From assembly GCA_965644295.1 (NCBI GenBank), contig CBFFRP010000198.1, positions 1 through 64,000 on the forward strand: 64,000 nt of DNA, written 5' to 3'. Positions within the stretch are counted from its first letter, which is position 1, and the number at the start of each line of letters is the position of its first letter. This document shows, piece by piece, positions 20,674-33,080 of this stretch. The position numbers were made by a program, and so were the translations under genes. A model generated the notes under the pieces. That model saw nothing but the letters and a program-made list of their open reading frames with translations, did not search any database and was not told the origin of the DNA. This DNA comes from Paraphysomonas bandaiensis. Taxonomy: Eukaryota > Chrysophyceae.

Positions 20674-22305
20674 ATTTATATTTAGTAATGAATACTTTTT
20701 AATTCAGATTATTATGAATGATGTATGTATGTATGTATGATGGACAAGAGATTGAATGTGTACATCTAACATGCCGTATAGGCAGTCAGCATTATATTTT
20801 TCGGGAATAAATTGAATCAAAATTTCTCTATATTACTGCAATACAACTACAGCTAGAATACAGATAATTATTGTCTCAATATTTGAGGCATTTTTGAACG
20901 AACAAAAATATACATACGATGCTGATACGGCATACTGCTTCTATAGGCACTAATTTTATGGCCATCAACTACTACAACTAGATTTGCATAATAGCGAATA
21001 GTTTCCGATTAAAGGTATATCATTGGTTAAAATTATGAAAGAAGTAATGTCCACTGAAAGTGCATTGAAAAGTCATTCAGTTCATAAAATATATCATTTT
21101 TATATATTTATAGAAATATAAACATATAAATTAGAATTTTATAAAATATCTCTAATTTTCTGGTGATGTCACATATAGATAATGCAAGATCGTCTCACTG
21201 TGAATGTAACGATATTAAGTGAGTGGTATATATGTTACAGATCCATTATTAGAACTGGATGATGCAATCACAGACAGTGCTGTAGATTACATGTTGCTTT
21301 CTACCATGTACATCATGTGATGTAATAATCCACATATCATAAGCTATATAGGGAGAGGTGTATATATGTATACATATATTTGGAGGTGTTTATATATATA
21401 TAGAGAGAGATGTGTATATATACAGGTTTCATATTGACATATATGTACTGCTGGTTCATGACACTTGGTCAGTACATACATGCTAACAGTTTTCTAACTA
21501 ATCTGTGTACGATTACATGCACAATACTTATCACACACGTCGCCAGTTGCACGAGCTTGACCATATGAAGTATATATAAAGTTGAGATAGCGTAGCGCTT
21601 TTGTTGCTTTGTCGTAAGTTTTTCATGCTACTTACCAAACACACTTCACACGATGGCACCCTATTACAAGCTCTTTCATCATATAAAATTAGTGTGAAAC
21701 AATTCCGAGCACTCAATACGTTAAAACCTTTGGTCGGTGTGCTACTTTTTTACGTATAAGGTGTATAATTCTAGGGCAGATTGTAGGCGAGCTAATTTCC
21801 CAACAGTACTCGTTCTATATTCTATACAACTAGCGATACAGAGCTACATAGCATATAGGCTAGCTTTTCAGTACGCGGATGTAGTGAACAAGCTACAATT
21901 CTCAGAGAAGTAGGTTGAGTCGCTCCGTAATCCATAGTATGATGTATGCTGGCTACTACAAATCTACGAATACCGAGCAGTGCATCATACATCATATGCT
22001 ACAGGAGTAACTTTACTACTTGATCATTCCTTATTATTTAATCACCCCCCCCTCTGATCAATGCAGTATAGTACAGGCATTTGTAATCATCTAGTTCGGT
22101 GTACTGCATGGAATATATCCGAATTTTTTGTTGCTTTTCACACTCCTCCAGTTGGTTAGCAAGTCCGTTCTTCCATACCTTTGCTGGGGCACCTGTATAC
22201 AAGCAGTATGAGCCGAAGAATTCATTTATACTGGCTATAATTAATGCCTACATCATCAGAAATACATGGAGAAGAAACACGGGAAAGTTACAAGTGCAAC
22301 TGTAT
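20674..22305. other. Intergenic, AT-rich
   Basis: Carries a short TACA tract (minus strand, 20722-20738) 49 bp upstream of the J-domain start, a MITE-M1 copy, and runs of tatata and gagaga near 21320-21430. No gene is visible. Confidence 0.5.
20771..20933 (+). repeat. MITE-M1, best-preserved ends
   Basis: Begins ATGCCGTATAGGCAGTCAGC and ends GATGCTGATACGGCAT, giving inverted repeats ATGCCGTAT(A/C). Length 163 bp, no ORF. The core AATTATTGTCTCAATATTTG is shared with the other copies. Confidence 0.75.
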
Positions 22306-23106
22306 TCACGACAGGCCAAACACACACGTACCCATTACGCAAAAGCCATCTTCATTCAGGATTCGGGATATCTCATGGGCTGAGACTACCGGGGAGTTTA
22401 CGTCGCGCTCGGGATGAGGAAGAGATATTATAAGCTGGAATTCGTGGTAACTATCGAACAAACAAATGGTTAGTCGCAGGGTTTCAAAATATAACTAAGA
22501 TTTCAACATCAAGGGACTTACTTGCAGGGTAGAGAAGCCGATAAATCAACAAGTTGAACAGAATCCTGGTACTGAGGCATCACACTGAACAAAACAAAGT
22601 CATTAGATATGGCCTAGCGCACTAAAATCTCAGGTAGAGTAACCTTGTTTCCTTATAAGCGGACTCGCTATCTGTTAGCCCTGCGATGCTATATTTCGAT
22701 TTCTACGACACACAACATAACAATACGTTCACTCATCAAATCATCCTACCTCTCCAAATCCAAGTACAAAATCTTTATGACAATACAAATGTAATGTTTT
22801 ATTGAATGTTTGTTCAGAGACTTCTTTTACAAGATCATGCGTACGTTGCAATACAAGATCCCATCCTTTAATATTTGGATCTTCATCACCATCAGGATCA
22901 GGATCACCTTGTCTGATACTATCATAATCTGTATCATCGATTATACCATTAGATAATTGCATATAATCATCTGATATATTGCAAAATAATCGATTGGTTG
23001 ATGTATTATGTGTTGCTTTGTATTTGATTGTATGATGTAATGTAGAGAGTGAACTGTTAGTTCCTCGTAGACAAAAACGTGTAAATCTTATTGTAGATGC
23101 AATCAT
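22306..23106 (-). CDS. Unknown protein, possible mitochondrial targeting
   Basis: Four exons join in frame: 23106-22750, 22702-22644, 22584-22522 and 22450-22306 (207 aa). Splice sites are GT-AG and introns are 47-71 bp. The N-terminus MIASTIRFTRFCLRGTNSSL is rich in Arg, Ser and Thr without acidic residues, like a mitochondrial presequence. An acidic stretch (GDPDPDGDEDPN) follows, then GWDLVLQRTHDLVKEV. No family is recognised. The first exon is AT-rich and the later exons are not. It is divergent from the small membrane-protein gene at 23676, 570 bp away, which may share its promoter. Confidence 0.65.
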
Positions 23107-23675
23107 TTGATAGTGTTATGATACTTTGTGGTAATTATGGTATATGTTTCTGTTTAAGTGTTGAGTAAGTTAAGTTAGTATATATGTGTTCGTACTGTTG
23201 TGTATTTGTACTGGTTTACATGTATACAGGTACATATATACGTACAATAATATGATAAATATTCGTACTGGTGTATAGATATATGTACAAGAGTACACAC
23301 CAGTGCATATACACTATGTACAGGAGTATACAGCAGTACATATATAGTATGTGCCTATGAATGGTAGGAAAAGATGGTGCTCAAAACTAAAATACTCTAT
23401 AAAAAGCGGGGTTTCGTTACTAAATACTGAAGAATTCCAGTTTTAAACTGTTAAAATACTGTGTTTTTCCATGATAAGTAGAGAAAAACTGCGATAAATA
23501 TCAGTGTCCATAAAATCCAGGCTTGCAGTAAGTAACTGTATGTACAAGGGATGGTGCTGTACAATTACAGTAACCATAAGACGAGTATCACTGAATCATT
23601 CTTATCAACTATTACACTAATCCATCTATATGTCTATATATTTCTAATTGTATTTGATTATTAAACTACTTTACA
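23107..23675. promoter_or_regulatory. Shared upstream region of a divergent gene pair
   Basis: 569 bp between two divergent start codons. It contains many GTAC/TGTAC-rich short repeats (gtacatatata, gtgtatagatatatgtac, 23200-23350). No defined motif was recognised. Confidence 0.3.
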
Positions 23676-23909
23676 ATGCCTGTTTTCTCTCATAAAATTG
23701 ATGATGCTATACAAGGAGGTATATGTGGTGTTATATTTTGGACACCTACATTTTATTTATTGGGTAAAACAGGACGAAGAGAGTTTTATATGTATAGAAA
23801 CAAAAGATTCCTTATGGTTGCCGGTGTATTGTGTTTTATAGGTGGGGGATATCTTGGGATAATATCTGGTAAAATGGAGAAAATTCAAATTAATGAACAA
23901 ATTCGATGA
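23676..23909 (+). CDS. Small two-span membrane protein, unknown
   Basis: 77 aa, single exon. Two hydrophobic segments (about residues 12-29 and 45-64, the second FLMVAGVLCFIGGGYLG) are separated by a basic loop (KTGRREFYMYRNKR). The size and layout resemble small accessory proteins of organelle membranes, but no family is recognised. The codons are AT-rich, like the first exons of nearby genes. Confidence 0.55.
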   Translation: MPVFSHKIDDAIQGGICGVIFWTPTFYLLGKTGRREFYMYRNKRFLMVAGVLCFIGGGYLGIISGKMEKIQINEQIR

Positions 23910-25792
23910 ATAGAATAATAAATTAGTGGTATTAATGTTTTATATAATTCAATCTTACTTATATTTTATTTAAATATATTGAAATGGGGAAACTGAAACA
24001 ATTTCTAAACTGCGTACAATACACATGTACTCAGTTATTTGATAGATACTTCGTCGTCAGCGCACAGTGTGCATGAAAGTTTATTCACGCAAGAAGCGGT
24101 TGAATTATTGTGGCCGAATCATTCTATATCTGTCTATATTGAGCTGTCTTAGAATTTTGGAGATATATTTTTTAAATCTTTAGAATATCTGGGGCCCACC
24201 GATGTATGTCAAGTGTGTGGATTAAGAACTACAATGGTCTCTTGGAAGTGAATATCTGAAGATACAGCTTTGTGTGGTACGAAACAATTTTAGACTTTCG
24301 TAGCACCGTGATACAAGGTACCCCATACCGAGAGCGTGTCAGTGTTGATATAACTAAGTAGCGTTCAGATTGTTAAGGAAATCCCGGCGTATTCTTCGTG
24401 TGTCGACACCAAGCAAACCCAGCTAGAGCTACACTATACTTGCATACCCATATGGGATTAAGAGATACCGCGCGCATTTTAGGGGAGGGGGCTCGGCTAA
24501 TATCACGCTAGGCCTATAATCTATAATGGGCTATGCATGATCACGAGAAGCTCCGCGTAATCTTTGTTAGTTGACACGAAGGTAAACATGGCCCTACTAG
24601 CCTACTAGAACCTGCACGAATTACATACATAGGTCTTGCAAAGCTATGGCAAATCCCACGTAATCTTAGCGAAGGTGAACATGGGTGGGCGGCAACAGCA
24701 TCTGCGAGTGATCTATGCTACAGTTACGTTGGTTCGCGGGCAGGCGGGTGGCAGAATCAGCGCAAAATCTTGGTGTTATATATGTTGTACCATCAAGCCG
24801 ACTACATTATGGCCACACTGCCGGAATGGGGCACATTTGACAGATCTATCTTTGAGAAACATATAATGGTATATGTATATTAATAGAAGTACTATATATA
24901 CATGTGTGGAGTACTGTTTGAGCTGGCGATATATAAAAACTAGAAAACAACATCAAAAATAGGCTTTTTCTTATTTTTCTGTGCATGGACTTATATTTTG
25001 TACCCTACGTAATACTGTTTGCAATATATTGTAAGCTACTTCAATAGAAACAATATTGAAGGAATTCTTTGCTCCATTCTGAGCGCGTACTTAGCTAGAT
25101 CCGGGTGGGTACCTCAATAATACATGATTAACAGCGCCAGGTAAAGGGATATATTACTCAACCTAGTCAATTTGGTGGACTTTCCTAGTCACTCCAAAAT
25201 TGGTGTAATAACCTAGTCAAAGCAATAAATGACTCAACCTAGCCAATTATAGTATTGAATCTAGTCATGAATTGTACTCGCATATAGCTACGAATTACAG
25301 AAGCATGAGGTCATAGAAGGTGAATTAAAATCAATACAACATAGATCAGGCGAACACAAAGCTAAAGAGCAGTAATATAGTAAGATATAACAGCATGGGC
25401 AGGACTCCATCGCTCTCTCCAATGCTCAAGTAGGCTTTTGTACACCATTCTTTCTCAACACAATCTCCATAGATGTCCTTCAGTCGCCTTCAGAAACATT
25501 GATGAAACCTTGTACTCTGGGGGGGTCTATCAGCATCACTTAGTTTAATAATATAACTATGAATTATCATGCACAAGTGTGACAACAACACGCTACAACC
25601 TCTCACACACCAAACTACATACTGAAAACGACTGGTTTGGAAACCAAATCGCATCTTGAAAAGATTTGCAGTTTGCTGGATGCTTCACAGCTGAAACATT
25701 CTGACTGTACAAGATACTTGCTCCATACCATACGAAGTATTAGTGGTTTAGAGGAGAGCATATAAACAACCATTCTAAGATTAAGTAATCTG
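23910..25792. other. Intergenic with hAT debris
   Basis: No gene. 24735-25085 is repeated at 42183-42480 and resembles the left arm of the outer hAT element in reverse. 25150-25260 has several copies of AACCTAGTCAA-like sequence. Confidence 0.45.
24735..25085. repeat. hAT-derived repeat, copy 1
   Basis: Shares GCAGGCGGGTGGCAGAATC, GAGCTGGCGATATAT and ATTTTGTACCCTACGTAATA with 42183-42480. Its right half matches, in reverse complement, 9828-9900 of the outer hAT element. Confidence 0.7.
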
Positions 25793-27324
25793 ATGTATTA
25801 TAATAGCAATAATATACATATATCTATATATATATCCTTACCAATGGATTCTATGAGTCAGTGCTCAGGGGACGAAGTGTTGGTTAACGAGGTTGTTGAC
25901 AGAACTCCGGATACATCTTCGGATCTTCCAAGTTCTTTGGAAAAGCGGCCGTATTTATTATCTTCAGACGAAGATACTGGGGATAATGATGACGACAGTG
26001 ATTTCGATGAGTTGTCGAATATCCCGCTTTTTACGCCGACAAAGAAAAAAAGGGGTTTTGAGTGGAGAAAAATACAACAATCTCAGAAAAACACCCTCGA
26101 GCAAATTGTGAAGGGTCATTCCTGGTACAGTCCCCTGAGGAATGGGGTGGTGAAGAAGTGTGTTATGCACCAAGACTGTGAGCACTTTGTGAAAGTGCTC
26201 AAGACAGGAGAAGTGTACGAGCGAGGTGTACATAGTACACTCGTCAATGTAAACGTCCCCAAGTCGAGGGGAATATCTCCTCAAATCATTGACGAGGTCG
26301 ATGAGAAAATCCGCGAAGGTTTCATGCCGACATACATTTCCAACTTTTACAAAAGCCACTCGGAGTACCGAAACGTTGCTCCCACTGTTCACCAAGTATC
26401 GAATCGAAAGAAATTTCTACATAAAAGCACTTTAAAAGTGGACTCAGTGAAGGAGCTGCAGTCCTATCTGCAGTCCAAGACTGTAAGTATACACTTTACT
26501 GATATTATATACTTCACCTAGACTTATGTTATCAACGTACAGGTACCTATTGCAGGACTTACGTGCCGTGATATTGTGAACTGTCCGGAAGAAAAGAGCG
26601 CAGATATGCTGGTGCTAAAAACTTTCCCCAGCAGGAAAGTCAGGATGACGATGGCAACCCTGTAGTATGTGATGGCTGGATATTTTCCAGCTATCATGAG
26701 CTCGATAATTTTATCGCTGTACTCAAGGCATACAAGGAGACAGGTCTGTGCCTTTCCGTAGATTCCACGTATAAGGTGACGAATAATGGGTGGACATTGA
26801 CTGCCCTAATTGCCGACAACCTCATCTATTAAGTTTAACAACACACTCGCAAACTCTGGGCTTATTGTTCGTGTCTTTATATATCTGCTGAATGGTGACC
26901 CTGTCTCATATAATACCATTAGTTTATTATCTAATAGCTTCATTACATTTATTTGTAGTTTGTAAAACTTTTTATAGTTCTTTTTAATTGTCATTATTAT
27001 ATAATATACTATTATATTATATTATATTTTATACTATTGTGACATAGAACCACGTGTGGAGGTAAGTATACCTAAAGTACTCATACCTTTAATGTATTTA
27101 ACATATATATGTATATGACAGAACATCATTTGACTAGAAAACCTGTCCCATTATTCCACGCCTGCAGTAGAGGGGAAGCTCGTCCGTTATTTGTGGCCCT
27201 ATTCACCGTGGTGAAAGAGGTAGCAAAGCAGCTTGGGTACCCAAGTACCCGAATTCGATGCTGCGGGATGGACCACTGCAAGGTGCAATGGAACTCAGGT
27301 TGGGACCTGAGAGCCAAACTCTAA
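25793..27324 (+). pseudogene. Degraded MULE-type transposase
   Basis: The first 240 codons are open (likely start near 25844) and include an acidic stretch and a FLYWCH/WRKY-like segment (KNTLEQIVKGHSWY, then KKCVMHQDCEHF). After a frame break, codons read AYKETGLCLSVDSTYKVTN, the first Asp motif of MULE transposases (DxTYK). A 290-bp anomalous stretch follows, then RKPVPLFHACSRGEARPLF and a GMDHCK motif further on. Stops and frame changes show it is dead. Confidence 0.7.
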
Positions 27325-28660
27325 ATAAGCTAAAACTCGCTTTAACAGAGAGAATGCTGCTTATTATTAACCTATACTACTTCTGCAGTACTAAATGCTT
27401 CTCGGCACCCCAAGAAACTAAAGCACAACTCACCAGCTATGCAGTTCAGTACTAAACAGAAAAGTGACGAGCTACAACAACCAACAAAGAGAGAACAAGC
27501 TTAACTAAAAAGAATGACGATGCGCTTGGGCGTTGACAGCCACACAGTGACTAAATCCAAATTTTCTGCGAAGGAGTGACGATATTTATGAATATTCTTG
27601 GAGAATTCTTCCTCTTCATACTCTACACATTAATGTATGGACTCTGCCGTATACGCTCTGAACTGCTGCTCATCTAAACAATATTGAGCACTCGACCAAT
27701 CAGCATTGAGAATAGGGAAAGCATTGGCTCAGTATTCACTTCCTGTATTTATACAGTGTAGGGTACAGTATACTGACACCGTATACCTACGAGTGATATA
27801 GACGCATACATACGATAGAGGAATACTGCAAATACATCATATACAGTGTATACGGTATACAGTGCGGTTGCTGAGAGGAGATGCTGCTCGCTCCTAACTG
27901 CCATCTTAATGTGATTGCAGCACACATACCGAACATACTTGTAAGCGAGCAGATTATCGTGAAAATTGAACAATATGTCCAGAGATGCATTACCATTGTA
28001 CTCGCTAAAGACCACTGCTTCTTCAATTGCCGATATAGAGTACGAGGCGATATAGTATATTGACTGTGCAGCATCAGTACGAGGGTCCACACAGTGTGAT
28101 GATCAAATGGAAGGTACCGTAAAATCATGTAATCAGTACGTACAGTCATGACAGGTGATATATAGGTCCTTCTCCCAGACAGAGACGGTCTATGGCAACC
28201 CTTAGTCACCATTGATTGGAAATGGATATATGCACCACACAGAGGCACATAATAACGGTAAAGAAGCCGCAGACGCATCAACTGACTGCAGGAAAAGCAC
28301 GTATACACTGTTTACGTACTATAGGTGATTGTAGAAGCTACATATGTGCATTTACAGGCCACTGGTTGAATATAGAGCCATGTACACATATATACCATAT
28401 ATTAGGGTAAGGATACAACATATATATATATTCTGTAGAAGGGTCACAACCTATACATATATGTGTGGGTGAAAGAGAGAAACTAGGTTAGTATGTACGC
28501 ATATATATATGTATACATCCAAACTGTAATAATAATAACTCTTCAAAAGAATTATATATCACAGCCCAGCATATAGAATAGAAGATAGTGCTGATGATTA
28601 TAAACCTGCTTTAAACCTGCACAGGTTTACAAAGGCGTCCCTCAATGGACTTCTTGATGT
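27325..28660. other. Intergenic, no gene recognised
   Basis: AT-rich DNA with many GTATAC/ACGTAC-like short palindromes. I see no coding region or repeat family. Confidence 0.4.
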
Positions 28661-28868
28661 AGAACCTTCTGCCACGGCTGTGGACTGCAACATTCATGGC
28701 TAAGAACAAGCACAGGCTTGTAAATAAGTTATATTTAGATACAGCGATTGGTCATGCCAAGGTAACGGGATATGTATACACTGTATGCATTATATTTAAT
28801 AATATTAAACGTTTACGATGTACAGATGCTACGTGCCATATCCGAAAGGAGAATATTTATACTAATGC

Positions 28869-30588
28869 GTGATGCCGTTGTTAGAGAGTGGCGAAGTAAT
28901 GGTGCAGAGGACTCCTGACCGCTCAAATCGGGGCGCATCTTCAACAGGTGGGGCAGATCGAAATCCCAGAACTGAAAAACGACCTCGAAAAAAACGGCAC
29001 ATTGTTAACGTTGGTGTCCTCGGCGATGTCTCGTTGCTTTTTGATTCCTCCAACAGCACAATTAAAGAGCCACAGATGCTGGCAGAAGCAAAGAAGACTC
29101 CACAGAGAACATACTGGATTGAAGCTACCAGGAAGGAGGTGCACAAACTTGAACGAAGGACATGCTGGAAGATTGTCCGAAGGCCGAAACACCGAAAAAT
29201 CATAAAATCTAAATTGGTCTTTAAAGTAAAGCGCGACCATCTTGGAAAAATTAAGGAGTTCAAAGTTAAAAGGGTTTACTCAAGAACAAGGAGTCGACTA
29301 TAATGAGACATTCTCCCCAGCCAGTAGCTAAAAAGGTGTATCATTTAGGCTAGCACTGGCACTGGCTCTGCGATACAATCTGCAACTCCGTCAACTCGAT
29401 GTAGAAACTGCATTTCCGTATGCGGATCTGGACGAAGACGTGTTTATGTCTCCACCTGCAGGAATAGATATTCCACAAGGATGTTGTTTGAAGATTCTGA
29501 AGAGTTTGTATGGCCTAAAACAAGCGCCTCGAAATTGGCACTCGATGCTAAAGGACAGTATCAAGGCGATGGGGTATAAGCAATGTATACTTGACCCATG
29601 TTTATTTGTACTCAAGGGTACTAATAATAACCTACATATGATACTTGTGTATGTAGATGATATCATTGTGCTAAGTCCTGACAGCCGTCATATTGAAAAA
29701 GTCATCAGCGCATTTAAGACTCAGTATGCCATGCAAGATATGGGTGACCTTAAGCATTATTTAGGTCTTACCATTGAGCGTCATAATAATGGCCAGATTA
29801 AGTTACATCAGTCTGCATATGCTAAGGATGTTGTGGTTAGATTCAATCACTTGTTGTCAGAAAAGAAGAGACGGTGCAAGGCAACCACACCTCTACCACC
29901 TGGCCTAAAGTTGTCCAAGGATGCAAAAGAGGAAGAAACTCGAAAACAGAGAGAATACGTTGATGCATTTCCCTATCAATCTGTTATTGGTGCCCTAATG
30001 TATTTGGCAGTGCATACTAGACCAGACATGGCATATACAGTAAATCTTCTCTCCCGGTTCACCACAAGACCCACGTACGCTGCATGTCAAGCTGCTCTGC
30101 ATACTTTATTGTATTTAGAAAATACAGTTGATCAAGGTATCATATTTCCTAATTTCACAGATGAAGACCCTCTATGTGTATACTCTGATGCAGATTGGGC
30201 CGGAGATCTGGATACATGCAGATTCACTACAGGGTATATCGTATATCTGTGGGGTGCTCCAATTGCATGGCAGTCCAGATTGCAGCCAACAGTGGCTACG
30301 TCGACTATGGAAGCTGAATATATGGCTGCATATGCTGCAATTCAGGAGATTGTATGGATACGAGGGGTGATGACAGAGCTCGGAATTCGTGGATTTGAGC
30401 TCAGTAAGAATGCGTCTCCAACAATCTTGAATATGGACAGCAAGAGTGCGATTGATCTAGCTCAGAACCCAGTAAATCATAAACGTTCCAAGCATATTCG
30501 GATCAAGTATCATTGGATTCGAGAGCAAGTGGGAGACTGTATCGTCAGGCTGAATCATGTGCCAACGGCAGATATATTGAATGTCTGA
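28869..30588 (+). pseudogene. pol: Copia-2 reverse transcriptase and RNase H
   Basis: 28869-29303 encodes the start of RVT_2 (EATRKEVHKLERRTCWKIV). After a small deletion and frame change near 29280, codons read TQEQGVDYNETFSPASS and meet a stop. 29356 onwards is open: LDVETAFPYADLDEDVF, ILVYVDDIIVL (catalytic YVDD), RNase H SDADWAGD and ATSTMEAEYMA. The frame ends where R1 is inserted (HVPTAD, then foreign codons). The family equals Copia-1 at domain level but is clearly divergent in sequence. Confidence 0.9.
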
Positions 30589-32284
30589 TTATTTAGCAAT
30601 AGGCGTTGAAAGCCTGCACCAATTAGTGGCTAGAAGAATGCTAGTCATACTAGTTAGACTACTACCCGTAACTAATCAATACAAACTCTTTTATCCTACT
30701 ATTTAACGCTACAGAAGCTGCTTGTGCGTCGCCGCAAGCACCAAGGTGCAACCACTTCCGTTCTTAGTGTGTGTTATGAGGCTCGCCATGATCGTGTGTC
30801 CTGGGACTCACCGGCGCGTGTGATCTGGATGTCTCCTCTTGGGATGAGACTCCACTCGCTATATGATAGATAGCCTTTTGTACCTCACGGGGACTGACTT
30901 ATTAGCCTTATGGCAGTTAGGGGAAACAGTAATATGCCCTTCTGAGATTGGCGATCTGGTGGCCTTCCTTTAGGCATTGTTCCAAGTGGCTCGGAGGTAT
31001 GTGGATGAAGGTCTTGCAAAAGGTTATGGCCTACTGTGAAGAAGCGTCGAAATCGGCTCTTTTGCTGTCTTAGCCAGCGGTAGAGAACACATGCAAGAGG
31101 GTGTATAGCTGTACAGGGGTGGGATGTGAGGGTCATCCGGTGTGTCCAGCTACAGGGAGTCGAGAGGGAGTGTGATGGTGCAAGAGAGGCAACATCTGAT
31201 TGAGGAGAGTGAGACTGCGCAACAGAACAAGAGTCACTGAGGTCGAGTACTCTGATAGACCTATGCACGAGATGATCGTGATGATGATGATGGTCTGGAG
31301 GAGACACTCGGACGTCCTCAGCTGCCCTTGTTAGTGTCTGTGTTGGTGCAGGGGGTACAGACTGAGGCATAGAGAGTGTGTGTAAGGAAGATGACGGCAA
31401 GGTATCAGAGACGAAGGGAGAGGCGATAGTTTGTCTGGGGGTTTTCTAGGAGGAGGTAGAGTGTACTGTGTGTGTGTATGACACTGCAGTGGTGTTATGA
31501 GTGTGTTGGACAGAGAGAGAGAGCTGGTGATGTGTCCAACAGTACAGGTAGACAGGTACATGGACATGGTGATGTGTCCAACAGTACAGGTAGACAGGTA
31601 CATGGACATGGTGATGTGTCCAACAGCAGTAGAGGTATACACGGAATGGTATACATCCTGTAGGACACAGTAGTACAGTAGTCGAGTATACCGTATGCGG
31701 AATACAGTGTCTATCCAATGAGATGGATGGGCTGTGGGGGTGATAGGTGAACAGGGTGAGGGGGTAGCCTGCTGGGTGGATGGACCACAGACAAACCATG
31801 TTGGGTTGGGTTGAGTGGGCGGCAGAAGGCAGCCCTGTTGCACAGTTGAGAGGGATCGAGAGTATTCAGTGATTGCATAGGGGGTCCATGGGGGTCGTTT
31901 TCGTGAGCCTGCTCGCACGAGCCATGTTCTGAGAGGTTGTAGCCGTAGAAAGCGATGGGTGAGACGAAGTTGTCTGCTGAGGGGATAGCACATAGGTGCG
32001 GTCAGCGCTGCATTGGTGCAGGCACGTGGTTTAACTGAAGTAGTTGAGTAGGTTGAAGGTTGCAAGGCCAGGCAGGGGGGCTTGGAGCGTGTACAACATG
32101 GTGTGACAGGTAATTTGTCGGAAGCGTGGTGGTCAACAAAATGCAGCAGTAAGGGAGTGTAAAAGGCCCTGGGCACACTGATGTGACTCAGCCACGGTCT
32201 CAATAGAGACATTGGGCTTGGAGCTGGTTAATAGGGTGAAACTTTATGTTGGACTGTATTTGCCATCGTAGGGCAGAGAATATC
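30573..32284. mobile_element. R1 element, complete copy inserted in Copia-2
   Basis: 1.7 kb inserted into the RNase H coding region. The target ccaacggcaga occurs on both sides (30562-30572 and 32285-32295), an 11-bp duplication. The left terminus ATATTGAATGTCTGATTATT is shared with the copies at 62697 and, diverged, 40897. Near 30720-30870 a short plus-strand frame (VRRRKHQGATTSVL) is conserved between copies. The rest is G/T-rich on the plus strand without a convincing gene. Three 42-bp direct repeats (GGTGATGTGTCCAACAGTAC start each) lie at 31525-31640. Terminal inverted repeats are weak or absent. The class is unknown; a non-autonomous MULE (9-11 bp duplications) or a retroposon would both fit. 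Confidence 0.75.
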
Positions 32285-32423
32285 CCAACGGCAGAGATGA
32301 CAGCAGACGTGTGATGACTAAAGCCTTGTCCGAGAAGCTGCACTATCAGCATGTGCACACTATGGTATCGCACTAAGTAGACTTGCTCATTACAGTATAT
32401 TCTGATATGTTCATTGAGTGGGA

Positions 32424-32700
32424 GTATTGAACTACAACCAACTCCTACGTGCGTACTTGAAGTTTGGTAAAGCCAATCGCTAGTAGTTATCCTGTATTCT
32501 ATGTAGCAATGAAATACAGAATATACATGACTACAGTATAGCAGTAGCTATTACAAGTATACAAAGAAACTGAAAATATAGTAGCTGTTAAAGATATAAT
32601 TTGTAGAACAGAATGTTGATGTTGGTGAATGACGTGGTTCCTAACTCACAGTGCTACAACATCATAAACTTACTATATTTCCTATAACATCAATCAGTCA
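32424..32700 (+). repeat. Copia-2 right LTR (end approximate)
   Basis: Starts TATTGAACTACAACC right after the polypurine tract. Its middle (AAGAAACTGAAAATATAG, then AAGATATAATTTGTAG) aligns with the Copia-1 LTR (AAAACTGAAATAGTTTG, then AAGATATGTTTAGTAG). The 3' border is a guess from LTR length. Confidence 0.65.
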
Positions 32701-33075
32701 ATATTGCACTAACTAAAAGCGTAAATTAATACTTGAGCCGCCTGCATACCGAAATATTCCTTGTAACTGCTGTCATCATGCATGTTGTTGTTTAACTGTA
32801 ACGCAGTAGAGCTGACGACGTATATGCATTGCTTTCAGAGGACGACGGTGTGTCCCGTGAGATACAGACATCATGCCAATATAAGGTGCATTAGACATTG
32901 CAGGCATGTTAAGAGGCATATAGTGGGTTCTACATGGGACATACATAATAGTAGAAACATTGTGAGGTGTAGGTGATATATGAGGCATATCAGTAGATAT
33001 TTAGCTATCAACAACGTCCGTTTCAGCAACATCACGGCTGGCACAGGCCACACAGCAACAAACTACAGTGTTGAC
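32701..33075. other. Unassigned region left of Copia-3
   Basis: The minus strand has a Met/Pro/His-rich open stretch (32776-32988) without recognisable similarity. No gene is supported. Confidence 0.3.
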
Positions 33076-33080
33076 TTGTG

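Larger units (their letters stand above)
28661..32700 (+). mobile_element. Copia-2: decayed Ty1/copia element, 5' end lost
   Basis: Retains RT and RNase H, a polypurine tract TGAGTGGGAG (about 32414-32423) and a right LTR starting TATTGAAC at 32424. Gag, protease and integrase are not recognisable. A frame break occurs near 29280 and a stop near 29330. The RNase H end is split by the R1 insertion, and the remaining codons resume at about 32285. The left LTR was not found. Confidence 0.85.

Noticed and set aside
27126-27317. Minus-strand 63-codon frame opposite the MULE fragment
   Set aside because: Shadow of the plus-strand transposase codons, which carry the recognisable motifs.
31525-31640. 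Three 42-bp direct repeats resembling a small repeat-spacer array
   Set aside because: Repeats are contiguous without variable spacers and the genome is eukaryotic; not a CRISPR array.
30885-32212. Ser/Thr/Pro-rich minus-strand frames in R1 (also 63004-63919)
   Set aside because: Composition follows the G/T-rich plus strand; no domains, and frames differ between copies.
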